In this document: positions 1-13,600 of the stretch, in pieces
How the letters are laid out: every line of letters starts with the position of its first letter
How positions within the stretch are numbered: position 1 is the stretch's first letter
From: Epiperipatus broadwayi
Lineage: Eukaryota; Onychophora; Udeonychophora; Euonychophora; Peripatidae
Assembly (NCBI GenBank): GCA_028023455.1
Contig: JAQFVV010000027.1
Span: 6,011,845 to 6,075,844, forward strand
Reading direction: 5' to 3'
DNA length: 64,000 bases
Translations under genes and position numbers: made by a program
Notes under the pieces: model-generated
What the model saw: the letters and a program-made list of their open reading frames with translations, nothing else
Databases searched by the model: none
What the model was told of the DNA's origin: nothing

Positions 1-337
1 TATCTTCTAATAAAAACAATCAACATTGTTCCTTTTTAGAACTTCTTTGAGATAATCCCTATAATGTAAACGAGATCTGTCTCTCACAAAAATCATGGTG
101 AAGTTCACCATAAAATATTATTTTAAGAACTCTAACTTTGCAAACTTTTGAAAAGCTTCAGCATCATGTCCAATTATAGCTCTCCAATGTATTTCTATTC
201 TTGCCATATTGTTTCAGTTAAACCTTTAACATTGCACTTCATTAGAGTGTCTAAAATTTTTTATAACAGCTCATGTTCACTCTAAAATGTTATTTTAGGA
301 AGTCTCATATTGACATTCATTTCACATGGTCTGAATT

Positions 338-550
338 TGCAATTGTGGACTAATTCATCATCATCAACAACTATTATCAATCCACTGCAGAATGAAGGTC
401 TCTCCTCCAAGTTCAATCCATCTTCTCCGATCTTTATCTTCTTTTCTCCACGTCACTCCTGCACACTTTCTTATTTCATCTCATATGGTCTCTTTCTGGG
501 TCTGTTACAATCTCTTGGAATTCAGTTTAAGATTTCAATTGTGGACTAAT
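338..550 (-). mobile_element. Decayed LINE 3' coding fragment (family B)
   Basis: On the minus strand the frames give pieces like ILN-IPRDCNRPRKRPYE and [13 protein letters not shown]. These resemble the C-terminal part of RTE/Jockey-like reverse transcriptase proteins (consensus sense: [16 protein letters not shown]). Stops interrupt it. The same string recurs at 13355, 36726, 41200 and 58880. Confidence 0.5.
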
Positions 551-671
551 TATGCCCAGCAAAATAAGAAATACATTGATTAGATTTATGATCTTGCCAT
601 AATGTTTCTACAATTTTATGAAATATCCTTAAATAAAATTTTTCTAAGGTCTTTATGCTATGTTGTAAGGG

Positions 672-908
672 ATTCTAGTCTCATTTCCATACAAAAAATG
701 AGAAAATGACATGACATATATATAGTAATAATATCATACTTTTATATCTATGTATTTATAGCTTTGAGGAAAGCTGTTGAACAGTAGAAATTCTAGTCTC
801 ATTTCCATACAACAATGAGAAAATGACATGACATATATATAGTAATAATATCATACTTTTATATCTTTATGTATTTATAGCTTTGAGGAAAGCTGTTGAA
901 CAGTAGAA
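672..908 (+). repeat. Tandem duplication, two 118-bp units
   Basis: The unit starting ttctagtctcatttccatac recurs 118 bp later with only a few changes, so the duplication is young. Each unit ends with ctttgaggaaagctgttgaa, a variant of the CTGAAGAAG motif of the array that follows. Confidence 0.9.
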
Positions 909-1500
909 ATTTTATGCTTAAATTTGAAATAATAAACGGAATACATGTATTAAGTGTGTATGAATGTGAATATTATTATTATCAGTTAGACTGTGGAATA
1001 GTTAAATCTGTCAGTTGATATTTGGAATTAATAAACAAATTTCATGTATTAGATACATATGAAAGTGAATATTGTTGTTATTATTTATTTTAACTATAAG
1101 TTCTGAAGAAGATTGTGGAGTGGTTGAAATTGTCAGCTTATCTTTGAAAATAATAATAAATAAACTACATGTATTAAATGCACATGAAAGTGATTGTTAA
1201 TATTACTTATATTTAACATAATGTAAATGCTGAAGAAGGTTTTTGAAGTACATTTGAAAATAATAAATAAACTACATGTAACAAATGCATATGAAAGTAA
1301 TCATTGTTATTATTATTACTTATATTATCTATAAGTTGTGAAGAAGATTGTGGAATTGTTTAAATTGTCAGCTTGCATTTGAAATAAATATAAAAGTGAT
1401 TATTATTTATATTTAACATAATATAAGCTCTGAAGAAGTCTGTTGAACAGTCAAAACTGTCAATTTAAGATTGAAAATAATAAAAAAATTGCATAATATT
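909..1500 (+). repeat. Diverged tandem array of CTGAAGAAG-type units
   Basis: About five irregular units (roughly 70-160 bp) share a core such as ctgaagaagattgtggaatnGTT, aaattgtcagctt, aataaataaactacatgta and catatgaaagtgattatt. Related cores occur at 15905, 17278 (minus), 38600-39070 (minus) and 39113. Confidence 0.75.
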
Positions 1501-1694
1501 AAATATATATATGTAGTAATTATTATTATACATTCTTACTGAATTTTATTAGACATATTAATTTGTTAAATGATGTAATTGCCTATTCAATATTTACTTT
1601 AGTTTGTTTTTCGTTAAATATCTCAAAGTACTTTATTATAATAATAAAATATTGAAAACAATTAAAATTGACCAAATAAAGCAATTAAATGAAT

Positions 1695-1834
1695 TATTTA
1701 AACATATATATATATATATTTTTCATGTGTCATATAGTCAGCCGGGAAGCGAACCTGCTAACCCAGGACAACTGCTTGTAAAGCAGCTGTCGCTGACTAC
1801 TTGACCACCAATGCTTGACTATTTAAACATATAT
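1695..1834 (-). mobile_element. tRNA-like SINE with 15-bp target-site duplication
   Basis: Direct repeats tatttaaacatatat at 1695-1709 and 1820-1834 bracket a 110-bp insert. On the minus strand the insert holds a tRNA-like body: an anticodon arm with loop TTTACAA (anticodon TAC, as in tRNA-Val) at 1776-1782, and a T-arm-like GGTTCGCTTCCC. A short AT-rich segment ending in a (TA) run follows as the 3' tail. The T stem and acceptor ends pair imperfectly, so this is not a working tRNA gene. Confidence 0.75.
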
Positions 1835-4590
1835 TTGAGATGTTTTGATATAATACAATAAAAAGGATCACAATATTAATAAATAAAACACCATATGTCT
1901 TAACACTAATTCAAATTTCTTCAAAAAGAAACCATTAATTTGAGAAATGGAGATATTACACTTGTTTATTCTTGCTTCTTGATTATAATCTTATTTCTAA
2001 ACTAGTATATTTTCTAATGAATTAGATTATGAACGAGAATATTTAAGCATTCTCTGTTAAGTCATTATTTTAATTGAGAAATAATAATCGAATTCTGAAT
2101 TGTAAACTATGACTTCCATCTTGTGTCTTAGTTAAATAATGAACTAATGGTGTTTAAATACTTCCATAACACCAGATCTTTGACTCCAGGGCTTTTTAGA
2201 TTTGAGCAGCAAATCTTTTCTTCTTCATTATAAATTCAAATTCTCTTAAAAATTTAAATAGATGTTAATTTTATTTTCGATAGTTTAGTAAATGTGAAAA
2301 TACTTCTTATATCCTATATAAATTTTATTAATAACAATGTAATAATTTAAAATACATAATATGTGTATATTTATGTCAGGCATTATGGCCTTTCCATTTT
2401 TACAATTACATAGAGCTATTTTAACTGGATATAAGTTCAAATCTGTATCAGTTAGTTAGATAATATCTCATCAGGATCCACAGCCTTTCCAGTTTTAAGA
2501 TTACGAAGAGCTGTTTTAACTGAATAATAGTTGAAGTCTATATAAATTAGTCATCTGACGTTCTTCTATATTATTTATTTATAAAGTTATCAAAATATCC
2601 TGTTTTAAACATCATCATCATCATATACTGCTTCATTATCATTATATTGTATTTCAATTACATGAATTTCTTTTAGTGCATCAAAAAAACAAAGAGTCTA
2701 AAGTTACGGCAATCATTAAATAACATCTCTCCTGTTGTAATTCTCAATTCATTTGTAAGTACAGTATATGTAATTCATTGATTTTTTAAAAAAATCCCTA
2801 TATTTCTTACAAAACTCAATGTTTATTTCATTTATCCAAACTGAGAATGTCCCAATTTTTTTTTTATTATTCAATGAAATTATTAGTAATATTATTTTTA
2901 TCAGACTGCCAATCATATTTTTTTTAATGAATCCAAGAATAATAATAGTAAATCACATGACAAACAGAACTTCCAGTCTTAGAATGAGCATTTGAAGACA
3001 TGCAATAGATGGCACTAAAGTAAGGATCTGAACCCAAGAACAAACTTTCTCTACCATAACTTACTTCTACAAAAAGATTTGTGCTTCAGCAACATAAGCT
3101 GAAAAATCCAAACTAGGAATTTTAGGACTGAAGAAAAAACAAGTCTCTGTTTTTTCAAACAACGTATTTGGAATTCAAACTATTTTTTAATACAATTATA
3201 TTTTTGGAGCATAAGTTTTTACTTTGCTTAATTATACATTAATTCCCTTCAGTTCATCAATGTACTTTCACCAGGAGCCACTATAGTTTAAAGTTTGTGT
3301 GTTTAATCATGACATTATTATATATAGCTTAATTAAAACCATAGTTTGTGAATTATTCTTTTTAGAAGACATCATGAGATGTTCAGCTGACAATGGAATC
3401 CAAGAGGTAATTAAAACATGTAGAAATGACTTGGGAGGTAAACAGATGTTTTTTTTGAGCGTGAATCATAAATACAGGAGTAAAATACAACGGAATTTTT
3501 TTTACTTCCTGAAGTGATGATGCTGGGCCTGATCCGTAGACCGTAATGTGTCAAACTATGCTGGGCAGTGCAGAAATAATCTTATGGAGAACATTTGTGT
3601 AATGGATCAATAAAATATGAAAATTATGATCATACATACTATTCCAGGTTACCAAACACTTGGATTTATGCATGGACACTGGGATTTGAGGGGGAGGGGG
3701 GAAGCTGTTAAGATGCCACATTGTGTAGTTCAGATGATCCTTGTGGTGACATTCTTATAGAATCTTCTTTGATGATGTTATATTTGAGATATGGAGAAGA
3801 AAGACCATGCATAGTTCATGATGTCTAATAGTCCTTTATTTAAGGTTAGATGCAAAATTTGTGGTTTAGATTTCATGGGAACAGTAAAGTTTATTCAGGA
3901 ATATAATATTTGTGTTGGGCAGGAAACAACCTTTGATAGTTATACGCTCTTTTAGGCTTAAAATATATAGTAAGCAATCATAGTATGACTAAGAGCTTGA
4001 GTTGAAGAAAGACAGTGTTCTTAGTAGCTGGTATCACTTTTCGTCTGAATTGTATAGAATTCAAATCAGGGTCTTGGGAAGGTCTCTCAAAGTACGTGGG
4101 TTGATATTTATTAAGCCATTGCTTTGCTTTACCCTTTGGCTTGCTAATCCATCAGTTTATAACCAGATGGTCCAAACCTGACTTTAGCGTTAAGAGCTCC
4201 ACAAACAACAGACTGTTTCTGAGTAACGTTATTCTTTATATAAAGATACACTCTTGGGGTAATTTGAAATTATCAAGTGTCGTATTTAGACTAATCTTTG
4301 TAAATTCTGGTTTGAACCTACATTTGAAGTGAGTTGGTGTAGCATATTGACAATCCTATTTGGGAGTTGTCTGTAGATTAATGTGTGTGTGTGTTTCTGC
4401 TAGTGTTTTTTGTACTGTGGATGCCTAGGAGGCTTAACAACTGTCAAGGGTGAAGCAAACTAAAATTATTAGATTTCTTGCTGATATCTACTTTTAGTGA
4501 GTTTCAGATATATAACATATATGCACATATGAGCGTATATTTGGTTTTGATTAAGTAATTATTTGCACTAACAATTTGCTTATTTTTCAG
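1835..4590. other. CIR1 upstream intron, mostly featureless
   Basis: AT-rich intronic DNA. A diverged direct duplication of about 60 bp sits at 2390-2545 (gcctttccatttttacaatt / gcctttccagttttaagatt). No further CIR1 exon or other gene is recognised. Confidence 0.5.
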
Positions 4591-4685
4591 GCATGGATGG
4601 CTGAACAGAAGGCAGAAAATGATAAAAATAAACAAGATGAATTAAAAGTGCAGTATGAGAAAGAGCAGGATCTCTACAATAACAA
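4591..4685 (+). CDS. CIR1: CIR1 in-window exon 1 (Cir_N domain start)
   Basis: Acceptor tatttttcag precedes the exon and donor gtaagatt follows. It opens in phase 0 with [19 protein letters not shown] and ends with two bases of a codon. It encodes the charged helix of the Cir_N domain; human CIR1 has VWMAEQK here. No exon for the preceding N-terminus is visible in the 4.6 kb upstream, so intron 1 is longer than that. Confidence 0.93.
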
Positions 4686-7600
4686 GTAAGATTAAGTAAC
4701 TACTAAACTAATTTTAGAATAAGAGATTATCAGGAGAAGGAAATTTTTACCATGCAAAGACACTGTAATTGAAGGGGAATTTACTCATCTGAAAAATAAA
4801 TAAGTAGCACCACTTAAATTTTGTTTTTCATCTTGTCACTGCAACGTAACGTTGTTAAAAAATTTTATTCTTAAAAACATGAATCATATTCAATGGTAAT
4901 TGGACTGTATGTAAAAAGTCATTACACAGTATAATTGTATATATGTGTTTATATGCATACTCATTTGATTCTATTTAGAAGGTTATAAACCCTCTTCACT
5001 AGTACATAATATTAAATCAGCGAAGTTAAATGCGAGGATACTCTCGTTCCAGCCACAAGAATGTCCTTGCATTTAACATTTCTGATTTAATATTATGTAC
5101 AATGCTAATGAGGAGGCTTTATTACCTTCTACATAGAATTACAATCTGACACTACACTAGTAAAATTCATCAATCATTAAATATTGATTTGATTGGAAAT
5201 TAAGTTTCTTTATTTAATATAATTACATTCAGGTAACATATGAATAAATTTATCCTCAATTAGTTACGCTCTAGAAAAATTTGCATGTGTCAAGCATGCA
5301 TCGAACTTAATAAAATTAAAGTATGTTAAAATATTCAGATTAATACTGAAACCAGACTGCTATATAAACTGCGGATAATCTAATATATGTATTTAAAAAA
5401 TGTTAGTAAAGGTAATACACTTAACTATGAATAGTGTCTGTTAAGCATCCATGTAAAGAATTAAAACAAGCAAAATTCTCCATACAGTAGTGCCACTCAA
5501 TGCAAGCCAGAGTAATCAATGGATGCCAGAAGGCTGATGCATAAAATCCCTATCTAGTGCCTACTCATCCAACATCCCCAGACTAGTTTCTGATTACTCT
5601 GGCTTGCACTGAGTGGCATTACTGTATGGAGTGTTTTGCCTGTTTTGATAACAGTTATGAGCAAGCATAAGAAATAGTGATCATGTCATGTAAAGAATTA
5701 TTAGTCACATTGCTTGAAGATAAAGTCTGCAATTAGAGATCTTATTTTCTAAGATATTAAATGCTTTAATTTTCATCTACTTGTATATATTAATTTGTTG
5801 CGAATGAATAAACTCTTAAGTTTTCTTTGCACGGGATGTTTTCTTATACCTGGCTGGTATTGTGAATAAAACCAGGCATAATGCAGCAGTAATAAATTGG
5901 AAGGGAATATTAATAATTATGAGTAGTATACACAACTTATGGATATGAGTAGGAATGCAGATAAACAGTTATATATGAGTTTTATAGATATAGAGAAGGC
6001 ATATGATAGAGTAAATAGAAATAGATTATGGATAAGTTTAGCAAATTTGGGAATGGATGAAGCTTTAATAGATATTATTAAGAAATTATATGAAAATAAT
6101 TATTATATATATCAATTAGAGAATATAGAATCAATTAAAGTTAAAAATGGTGTGGGACTAAGGCAAGGATGCCCTATGTCACCTATTTTGTTTGTGTTGT
6201 ATTTGAGTGAAATGGAAAGAGCAATAGAAAGATTAGGAAGAGGGATAGAGATACCGTTAATAGGTAGTAAGGGAGTATATATTTTGTCAGGTCTTTTTTT
6301 TGCAGATGATATATTTTTGTGTGCAGAAAAAAGAGAAGATATGGAAGTTATGTTGAGGACATGTGCAAGGGTGGGTAAAGAGATGGGGATTAAATTTAGT
6401 GAAGAAAAATCAAATATAATGATGGTTAATACTGAGGAAAGAGAAGATGTAGAATTTTTATTGGGAGATATTAAGTTAAGTGTGGTGAATAGATATAGTT
6501 ATTTGGGAATTATTTTAAGTAATCAGAAAAATTATTTGGATGAATGGGAGAAAAAAATTGATAAATGAAGCAAAGAAAAGAAAGGGATTGATAAAGAAAT
6601 TAACAGTATTTTCATATAATAAATATGATGTAGCTAGAATTATATGGAAAGGAGTTGCAGTAGCAGGGTTAACATATGGTAATGATGCATTATATGTTAG
6701 TAAAAAGATATTAGATTATTTAGAAAAAACTCAAAGGGAAGTAGGAAGACATGCATTGGATGCAGAAGTATGGACAGCAAGGGAGGCAATTCAAGGAGAA
6801 ATGGGATGGTCAAGTTTTCATATGAGAGATGCAAAAAGTAAAATGAAAATGTTTGGTAGATTGCAGTTTATGGATAATAAAAGAATAGCTAAAATAGTAT
6901 TTAATTGGGTTATGAGTAAAGGGCAGGTAACAAGATGGGTGAGAAAGGTAATGCGCTATGCAAAAGATTTGAATAAAGAATTTATATCAGTATATTTGTA
7001 CAAAAGATGGGATGATTGTGTTAAGAGGATTATTGAGTGTTATAGTAGTAAGGAATGGGATAAAAGAATAGATTTATTAATAAAGACTAGGGAGTTAGAG
7101 AGATTGAGAAATAGTATGGAGAGTAAAAAGAGTTTAAATATATATAGAAATAAACAGAATATTAGGTGTGAGTTAATATATGATAATAGTAAGGAAAGTA
7201 GTTTATTGTTTAAGGCTCGAACGGGATCTTTAGCTACAAAAGAATATACATGTAAATGGAAAAATATGGGTGATTTATTTTGTAAATTATGTAAGGAAGG
7301 AATTGAAAATATTAGGCATTTGTTAATTGAATGTAAATGTTTGAAAACAGAAAGGGTACATATAATGAAGTTGTGGAAAAATAAATATGAAAAGAGTGAT
7401 TATACAGAAAGTGAATTATTGGTTTTTATGCTAGGTTTGGGAAAAGATAAGGGGGATTTAGATATAAAGGTTATAGAGTTGACAAAAATTATGTTGTGGA
7501 AATGGGATAGAGCAGATTATGGGTAAATTTAGAGTGGGGAATGTAAAAGAAAGTGGCTAACAGGTTTATCTGGGCTTAATTGCTGAGATATTCTTGACTT

Positions 7601-10600
7601 CGTTTAAGGAGAAGCCATAATACATCACATCACATCACATCATCACATCCCAATGCTCTTATTGCATAATGTGGATCTCAGATAGTAATGATTACTGCAT
7701 GTTTAATACACACTGACATATATATATACAATAGATTCATCTTACACGTGACTTATTTATCAGCTTTATGAAAAGTTTTAGTCTATATAGTTTTTTAATT
7801 ACGTGAATTAAACCACTTTCTCAGGCTATGAATAATTAACAGTTAACAAAAGGAGAATAGAATGGGTCCATTTCTTTGCTAGTAGAAGGTTATTTATTCA
7901 CAGTCTGAAAGAAAGTGGATTACACCATTTAATTTACATACATTACGCTATGCTAATTTCATATTCACAGACTCATTAAAGTAAACATTAAATATGTAAT
8001 ATTAGTATACATAAGAGATTACTAAAATTAAAAGAAAAAGTGCTAGAAATCCTTATTTTGGCGGATCTTAACTCGGCAATGACCTCTCCCTCCATACACA
8101 GATACACTTATCAGTGATAATTTTAAAAAACCAAAGTTTATAGCAACGTTTAAAAGAATTAAAGCAAAAAGAGCTAGAAAGTGGTCTTTTGCGTGTTTGA
8201 TTTTAATTTAGTATCATCTCTGATGAGATTAAGCATAACAAATTTTAAAGCACTGCCATTGAGATTTTTAATACTGTGACTTAGGGGAGGGGACGACAAC
8301 GATTATAATTACTGTGATATTAAAACTATATATATTTATTTTTTAAAAAATTATAGGCATATGAAAACTATTGACGATAATGATGCGTTGTTTGGCACAT
8401 TGTATCACACTAATCCAGTGGTTTTGATGTGAATTAGAGAATTAAAATTTTGGGGCAATTTCTAGTACTACTTTTTTGTTTGTGTAGTGGATAAGTGAAT
8501 TATTGGGATTTGGATAATACAATAGCACCACCGCATCTTTGCATTGATTAACTCATGGAATTAGCAAACTTATTAAACAATAGATGCTTTAACCCCCCTA
8601 TAAATCCAGCTGCTTTTATCAGAGCAGATGCAGTGCGTTTTGTAAAGGAAGTCTGTAGAATTTGTTACGTTGAACTAAATCGGAAATCAAAAAGACAAAT
8701 TACATTTTTGGCAAGTATTTTTACATATTGTGCATGCATGAAAAAGTGACTGGTTTTTGCATGCATGAAAAGTGACTGTTTTTTTTCCTACAAACTTTCT
8801 GCAGTGCCATCTCTGAATCAATGCAAGAATTACATAGCAATATAGTTCACCTATTTACCCCAAAACTTTTAAGGCATTAGAATATCGTGAAATGTGACGG
8901 TGTGTTTCATACCTTATTCGATCATTTTCAGACCTTTTTCTTCATCGCAAAATTTTTCAATCAACATGGAAACATTCTTGCAACTTAGGACTTTACTACC
9001 CTACACAGTTTGAATAATTTCAAATGAATTCTGTAATTGTTTTGCCGAATTTAAAATAAAATTTTATATTACCTCATTGTTTCATTGTGAGTTTAGATAT
9101 GATGTGCAATGTAACCTTTTCTCCCCATCCAGACACACTAGCGCTTCAAATGCTTATGGTGAATAAGTAAACTATGTTACTATGTATTTCATATATTGAT
9201 TTAAAGGTGGTGCTGCAGAAAGCATGGTGAGAGATCCCGGTCATCTATTACCTTTTCACCGGATACAACACCATTACTCAGGGAAGTGATAGTGAATAGA
9301 CATATAAAGTATTGGAAAATGCATGTTCTGTTTGGCTTTTAATATTCTGGTATAGTAGTTGGAATGCAAGGTTTGGCACATCAGATTGAAGATCACAATT
9401 ATCAGTTAACACTGTTTTTAGATTTCGTTTTAAAATTTTTTGCTTAAATTCAAGCCTTCAAAATTCAGAAGAAATACTGTAAAGATTTCTACAGTCATTA
9501 CGGAAACCTGACAAATAAGCATTTTAAAATGACTCGTACTCTTAAGGATTCATACTTTAAAGTACGCAAAGTAAAAGATGCATTTCTAAATTAATGTGAA
9601 TCCTAAATGAAGACAATTTTATATTAAGAGTTGAATTTTACTTTCATTGAAAGTAGCAGAAAACAACTATTTGACAATAAAATTGTATTGTCTGACAATT
9701 CCACGTTTTCATCTAATTGATATTGACATTCACAATAGTCACATAAACTAGTCCAGAGAGCTTCTATTTCTTGATGCGGACAATCATGAACTAATCTTGT
9801 TATGCATTTGGTGTAGCATATCATAAGAAGATTTGATTGGGCCATTCCTTTTGGTGAACCATTTGTACCTCAAAGTATTTAAATGTTCATTTATGCCACA
9901 AATCATACACAGGTGTTTGTAACTGTGGAAAAGTAATATTGACCGAACAATACCTTCTCAGAATTGCCACATGAAGAGTCTTTGAGGAATGTCCTACATT
10001 TTTACCTAACTTAATGATTAGACTATTCACCTGTGGGAGTTTTTAAAAGTCAAAGAATATGCCATGAAAATAGTGAAGCAATCAGGGAGCATCTAACATT
10101 TACAGTGGAATTGTTAAGGAGATTTGCCGATCAATTTTTCAATAAGTTTGATAATTGCTTGAACCCAGCAGCAAAGCAAGCTTTGACTAATGTTGATAAT
10201 ATCTCATTCATGCAGAATTTTAATCTCTTCGCTGTCGTGCGTTGGAGTGCTGGACTTATAGGTTAAAAATCCAAGGCTTGATTTTCATTTAAATAAAATT
10301 AAAAAGTCAATTGAGTTAAATTGTTATGCTCAGTATTTGAACATCATACGACTGTCCAATCAACAGAGCACAGTTCTTTTTTATTCTAACACTTCTACAA
10401 AGTTATTCGATTAAAATAGAACTTGATTTTTTTTAACAACCAAAGTTATATTAGTTAGATATCTTTAGATGTCTGTACATTTTAATCTTTTTACAAACAC
10501 TTTTTTTTAAACTTATATAAATGAAGAGAATTAATCGATGTTATCACTGTTCTGCACCAGAAAGAATTATCTTAATATAATCTTATAATCTCTCTTTTAT

Positions 10601-13600
10601 ATCATCTAGTGCTTTCCAGATATCAGCAGATTAGTTTTTACTTTATAGATATGGCACTGGATGAGGATTTATTCAGCATTACCATCTGGTATCTACTGAC
10701 TACTAAAGCTTACCCTAGATATCACAAAAGTGATGAGATTATAAGATTATACTAATGAATAACGATGTAAGCAAAGGTAATATGTTGATTGTCTGGTCAT
10801 GTGATGCCTCAAGAGTAAATAAATTTTCTCGGTGTTTCTTGTCTCGCCACTATTGCTTTTAAAAATTGTTTATTTATTTGGTGGTAGATTTTAATTTTTT
10901 CCGGTTTTCTCTTTTCCATCACCTTGAAAAGAGCAAAAATAAATATTGCCAAAAAATGCTTTTGTGCATTATTATTTTCATTATATATGTATCCAATTAT
11001 TGCTGTTTAATAACAATATAATTTGCAAGCAATTACTGTTAGTAATTCTTAAATCAGAAGACAATTAGCCTTCGACATGCTCTGTTGAATCATGTTACTA
11101 CTAACTTACTGATGTTACAGTGAGTATGCAGGACACTCTCAAACCCAAATACATGATAGAGACTTTTAAAAGATAAGAATGGCTTTAGATTGGCCTATAT
11201 AATTGCATTTAGGTAAAAAGATAAAACAGACATTCTTATCTTTTAAAAGATTTGCAAGGGTCCTGCATACTCACTATAACATCAGTGAGTTAGTAAGATA
11301 ATTAAACAGCCCATATCAAAGGCTAATTATGTTCTGATTAAAAATTATTGCTATTGTATAAAGATATTTTATATTTATATTCTTGTAATAAACAGCTTAA
11401 TTCTACTTCACCTGTATTCAGTAATGTCGATATTGTGCTAAAACGCAACAAAGTGAAGCTACAGTAAAATAAAAAACAAAATAGAAATGTTGAGCGCTTG
11501 CAAAACATCTGGTTCCCATATTCATAGTATATGATGGATATGCTGGTTAAACGTTTATGCAATTTATATGCAAATTTATGCAAATTACACCACCCATTTT
11601 TTAGAGGTGGAAAAGCAAGATTTCTTTCTGTTGTTGGCGCTGGGATCGTCCGCTATAAAACATGCCTCTTTTATCTTACGTTTAGTGTCGTGGCATTCAA
11701 TGCACAATATTTCTGCTAAAGTGGGTTCGAATATGTGGCCAGAATGCACCATAAAAATTTATCAATGAAGCAGCCAATAAGTGTCTTAAATATCACATTT
11801 GCTTCATTTTATGCCACTAATTAAGAAAATTTATTATGCATAGAATATGTCAATGCAATATATTATAAATAATAAAACATTTTAACAATGAATATACTTC
11901 GATCATTAAGAGTACAACTTTAGTTATGAAATTTGCGTACTAATAAATAAATTATTGCTGTTGTCAAAGATTGATTATTTCCAAAATAGTTCAACTCGTT
12001 TTCAATCGGAGAATTTACATAAACACATCATAATAAACTAATGACCAGCTTTTCAAGCTAATGCACATGCACTTTATGAATCTTAATAATAAATTAATAC
12101 TCTCATTTTCAACACAAGATAAAGTCTTTGTGAATGATGTATCATAAATTCTAGTAAATTTTGCAGACGTCATTCATTCAGACATAGTAAAAGTAATTTA
12201 AGGTGATTGGTTAATATCTTCACGCTCTCATTTCCAGTACTTAAGATTTGCCCATACTTAAGCGTTTGGGTTGAAAGAATAGGTGATTCATTCTATTCTT
12301 TCACAAAGACTTTATTTTGTATTGAAAATGAGAGTATTCATTTATTATTAAGATTCATAAAGCGCATATGCATTAGCTTGAAAAGCTGATCATTAGTTTA
12401 TTACATTTCATAAACATCGCGCTATATAAAATAAATATCTCATTTACATAAACACATCATTTAAAATAATGTTTATTAATTTATAAGCAAATTAGGGAGT
12501 ATGTTCAATAAAGGTTATCTTTGAACATACTATAGTAAATGAAATCAAAACAAGATGGTTGCAATGTTACAGACATGTACAGAGGATGTCTCAAGAAAGA
12601 TTACCAAAACAAATATTAAACTGGATACCATAAGATAAAAGAAGGTATCCAAAAATTAGTTGAAAAGAAGGAATAAATAGGGAGGTTTGTGGAAAGATTT
12701 ATGGGTGGGCAGAGAAGTATAGCGATTGGGAATCAGAATATGGCATAAATCACTATAGATCGATAAGAAGAAATAATATAATATATAAATTAGTTGATCA
12801 TATGTTTTTTTCTTCTTTGGTTAACAAACTGGGTAATGGAAAATTGCCGAATATTTATTCACTTTTATTGGTTTGTTTACTCTTTTTGGACTTAATGGGG
12901 CATATAGTGCCTGTTGTCGATGTTATATGATTTGGCTAATAAATCTCTTTTACTACTCACCCATATTATCATATATAATGACTTTCATTAAACATTACTA
13001 GTTGAATTCCAATTACCCTCATACAGAATTGTAACATATATAAGAATAAAATAATATAAGAATGTTATACCTCACATATTATAAAACAAATCTCTTTCCC
13101 GGCAAGATTTTCTATACTGTAGACATTGGACTATTTCCATTGAAGGTCTTTAGAAAAATTTAACTTTATTTAAATTTCCCAATTACATTCAACTGTTAAT
13201 AATAACACACAGGTTAGTACCATTTTGAATGATGTTATTCTATCTTCTTCACATATTGCTAACCTGAGCAGTGACAGTCCTAGTATGAGAACCGAACCTG
13301 GACCCTTATATTCTTGTGTATTAAATTTTAAGGTGATGCTACTCCATGAAATACAAAGAGATGTATATTAGGAATAACAAGAAGGGATTAAAAACAAAAT
13401 ATACAGATGAGAGAACAAATAGGTGTTACTGATATCATTGACAGAGTTAAGAAACAGTTGAATTGGGTTGGACACATTTCTAAAAGAGATGGTAATGATG
13501 AACAGTTGAAGTTTTAAACCAGATCCCAAGAGATTGTAAAAGACCACTAAAGTGATCACATATGAGATGGATAAATGAAGAAAATTTGATAGTGTTATGT

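Noticed and set aside
1735-1812. A functional tRNA-Val gene
   Set aside because: T stem and acceptor stem pair poorly, and the sequence is bracketed by a target-site duplication with a TA tail, so a SINE fits better.
7622-7650. Short (CATCA)n microsatellite as an independent repeat
   Set aside because: It is the 3' tail of the LINE, also seen in the 34.3-kb copy.
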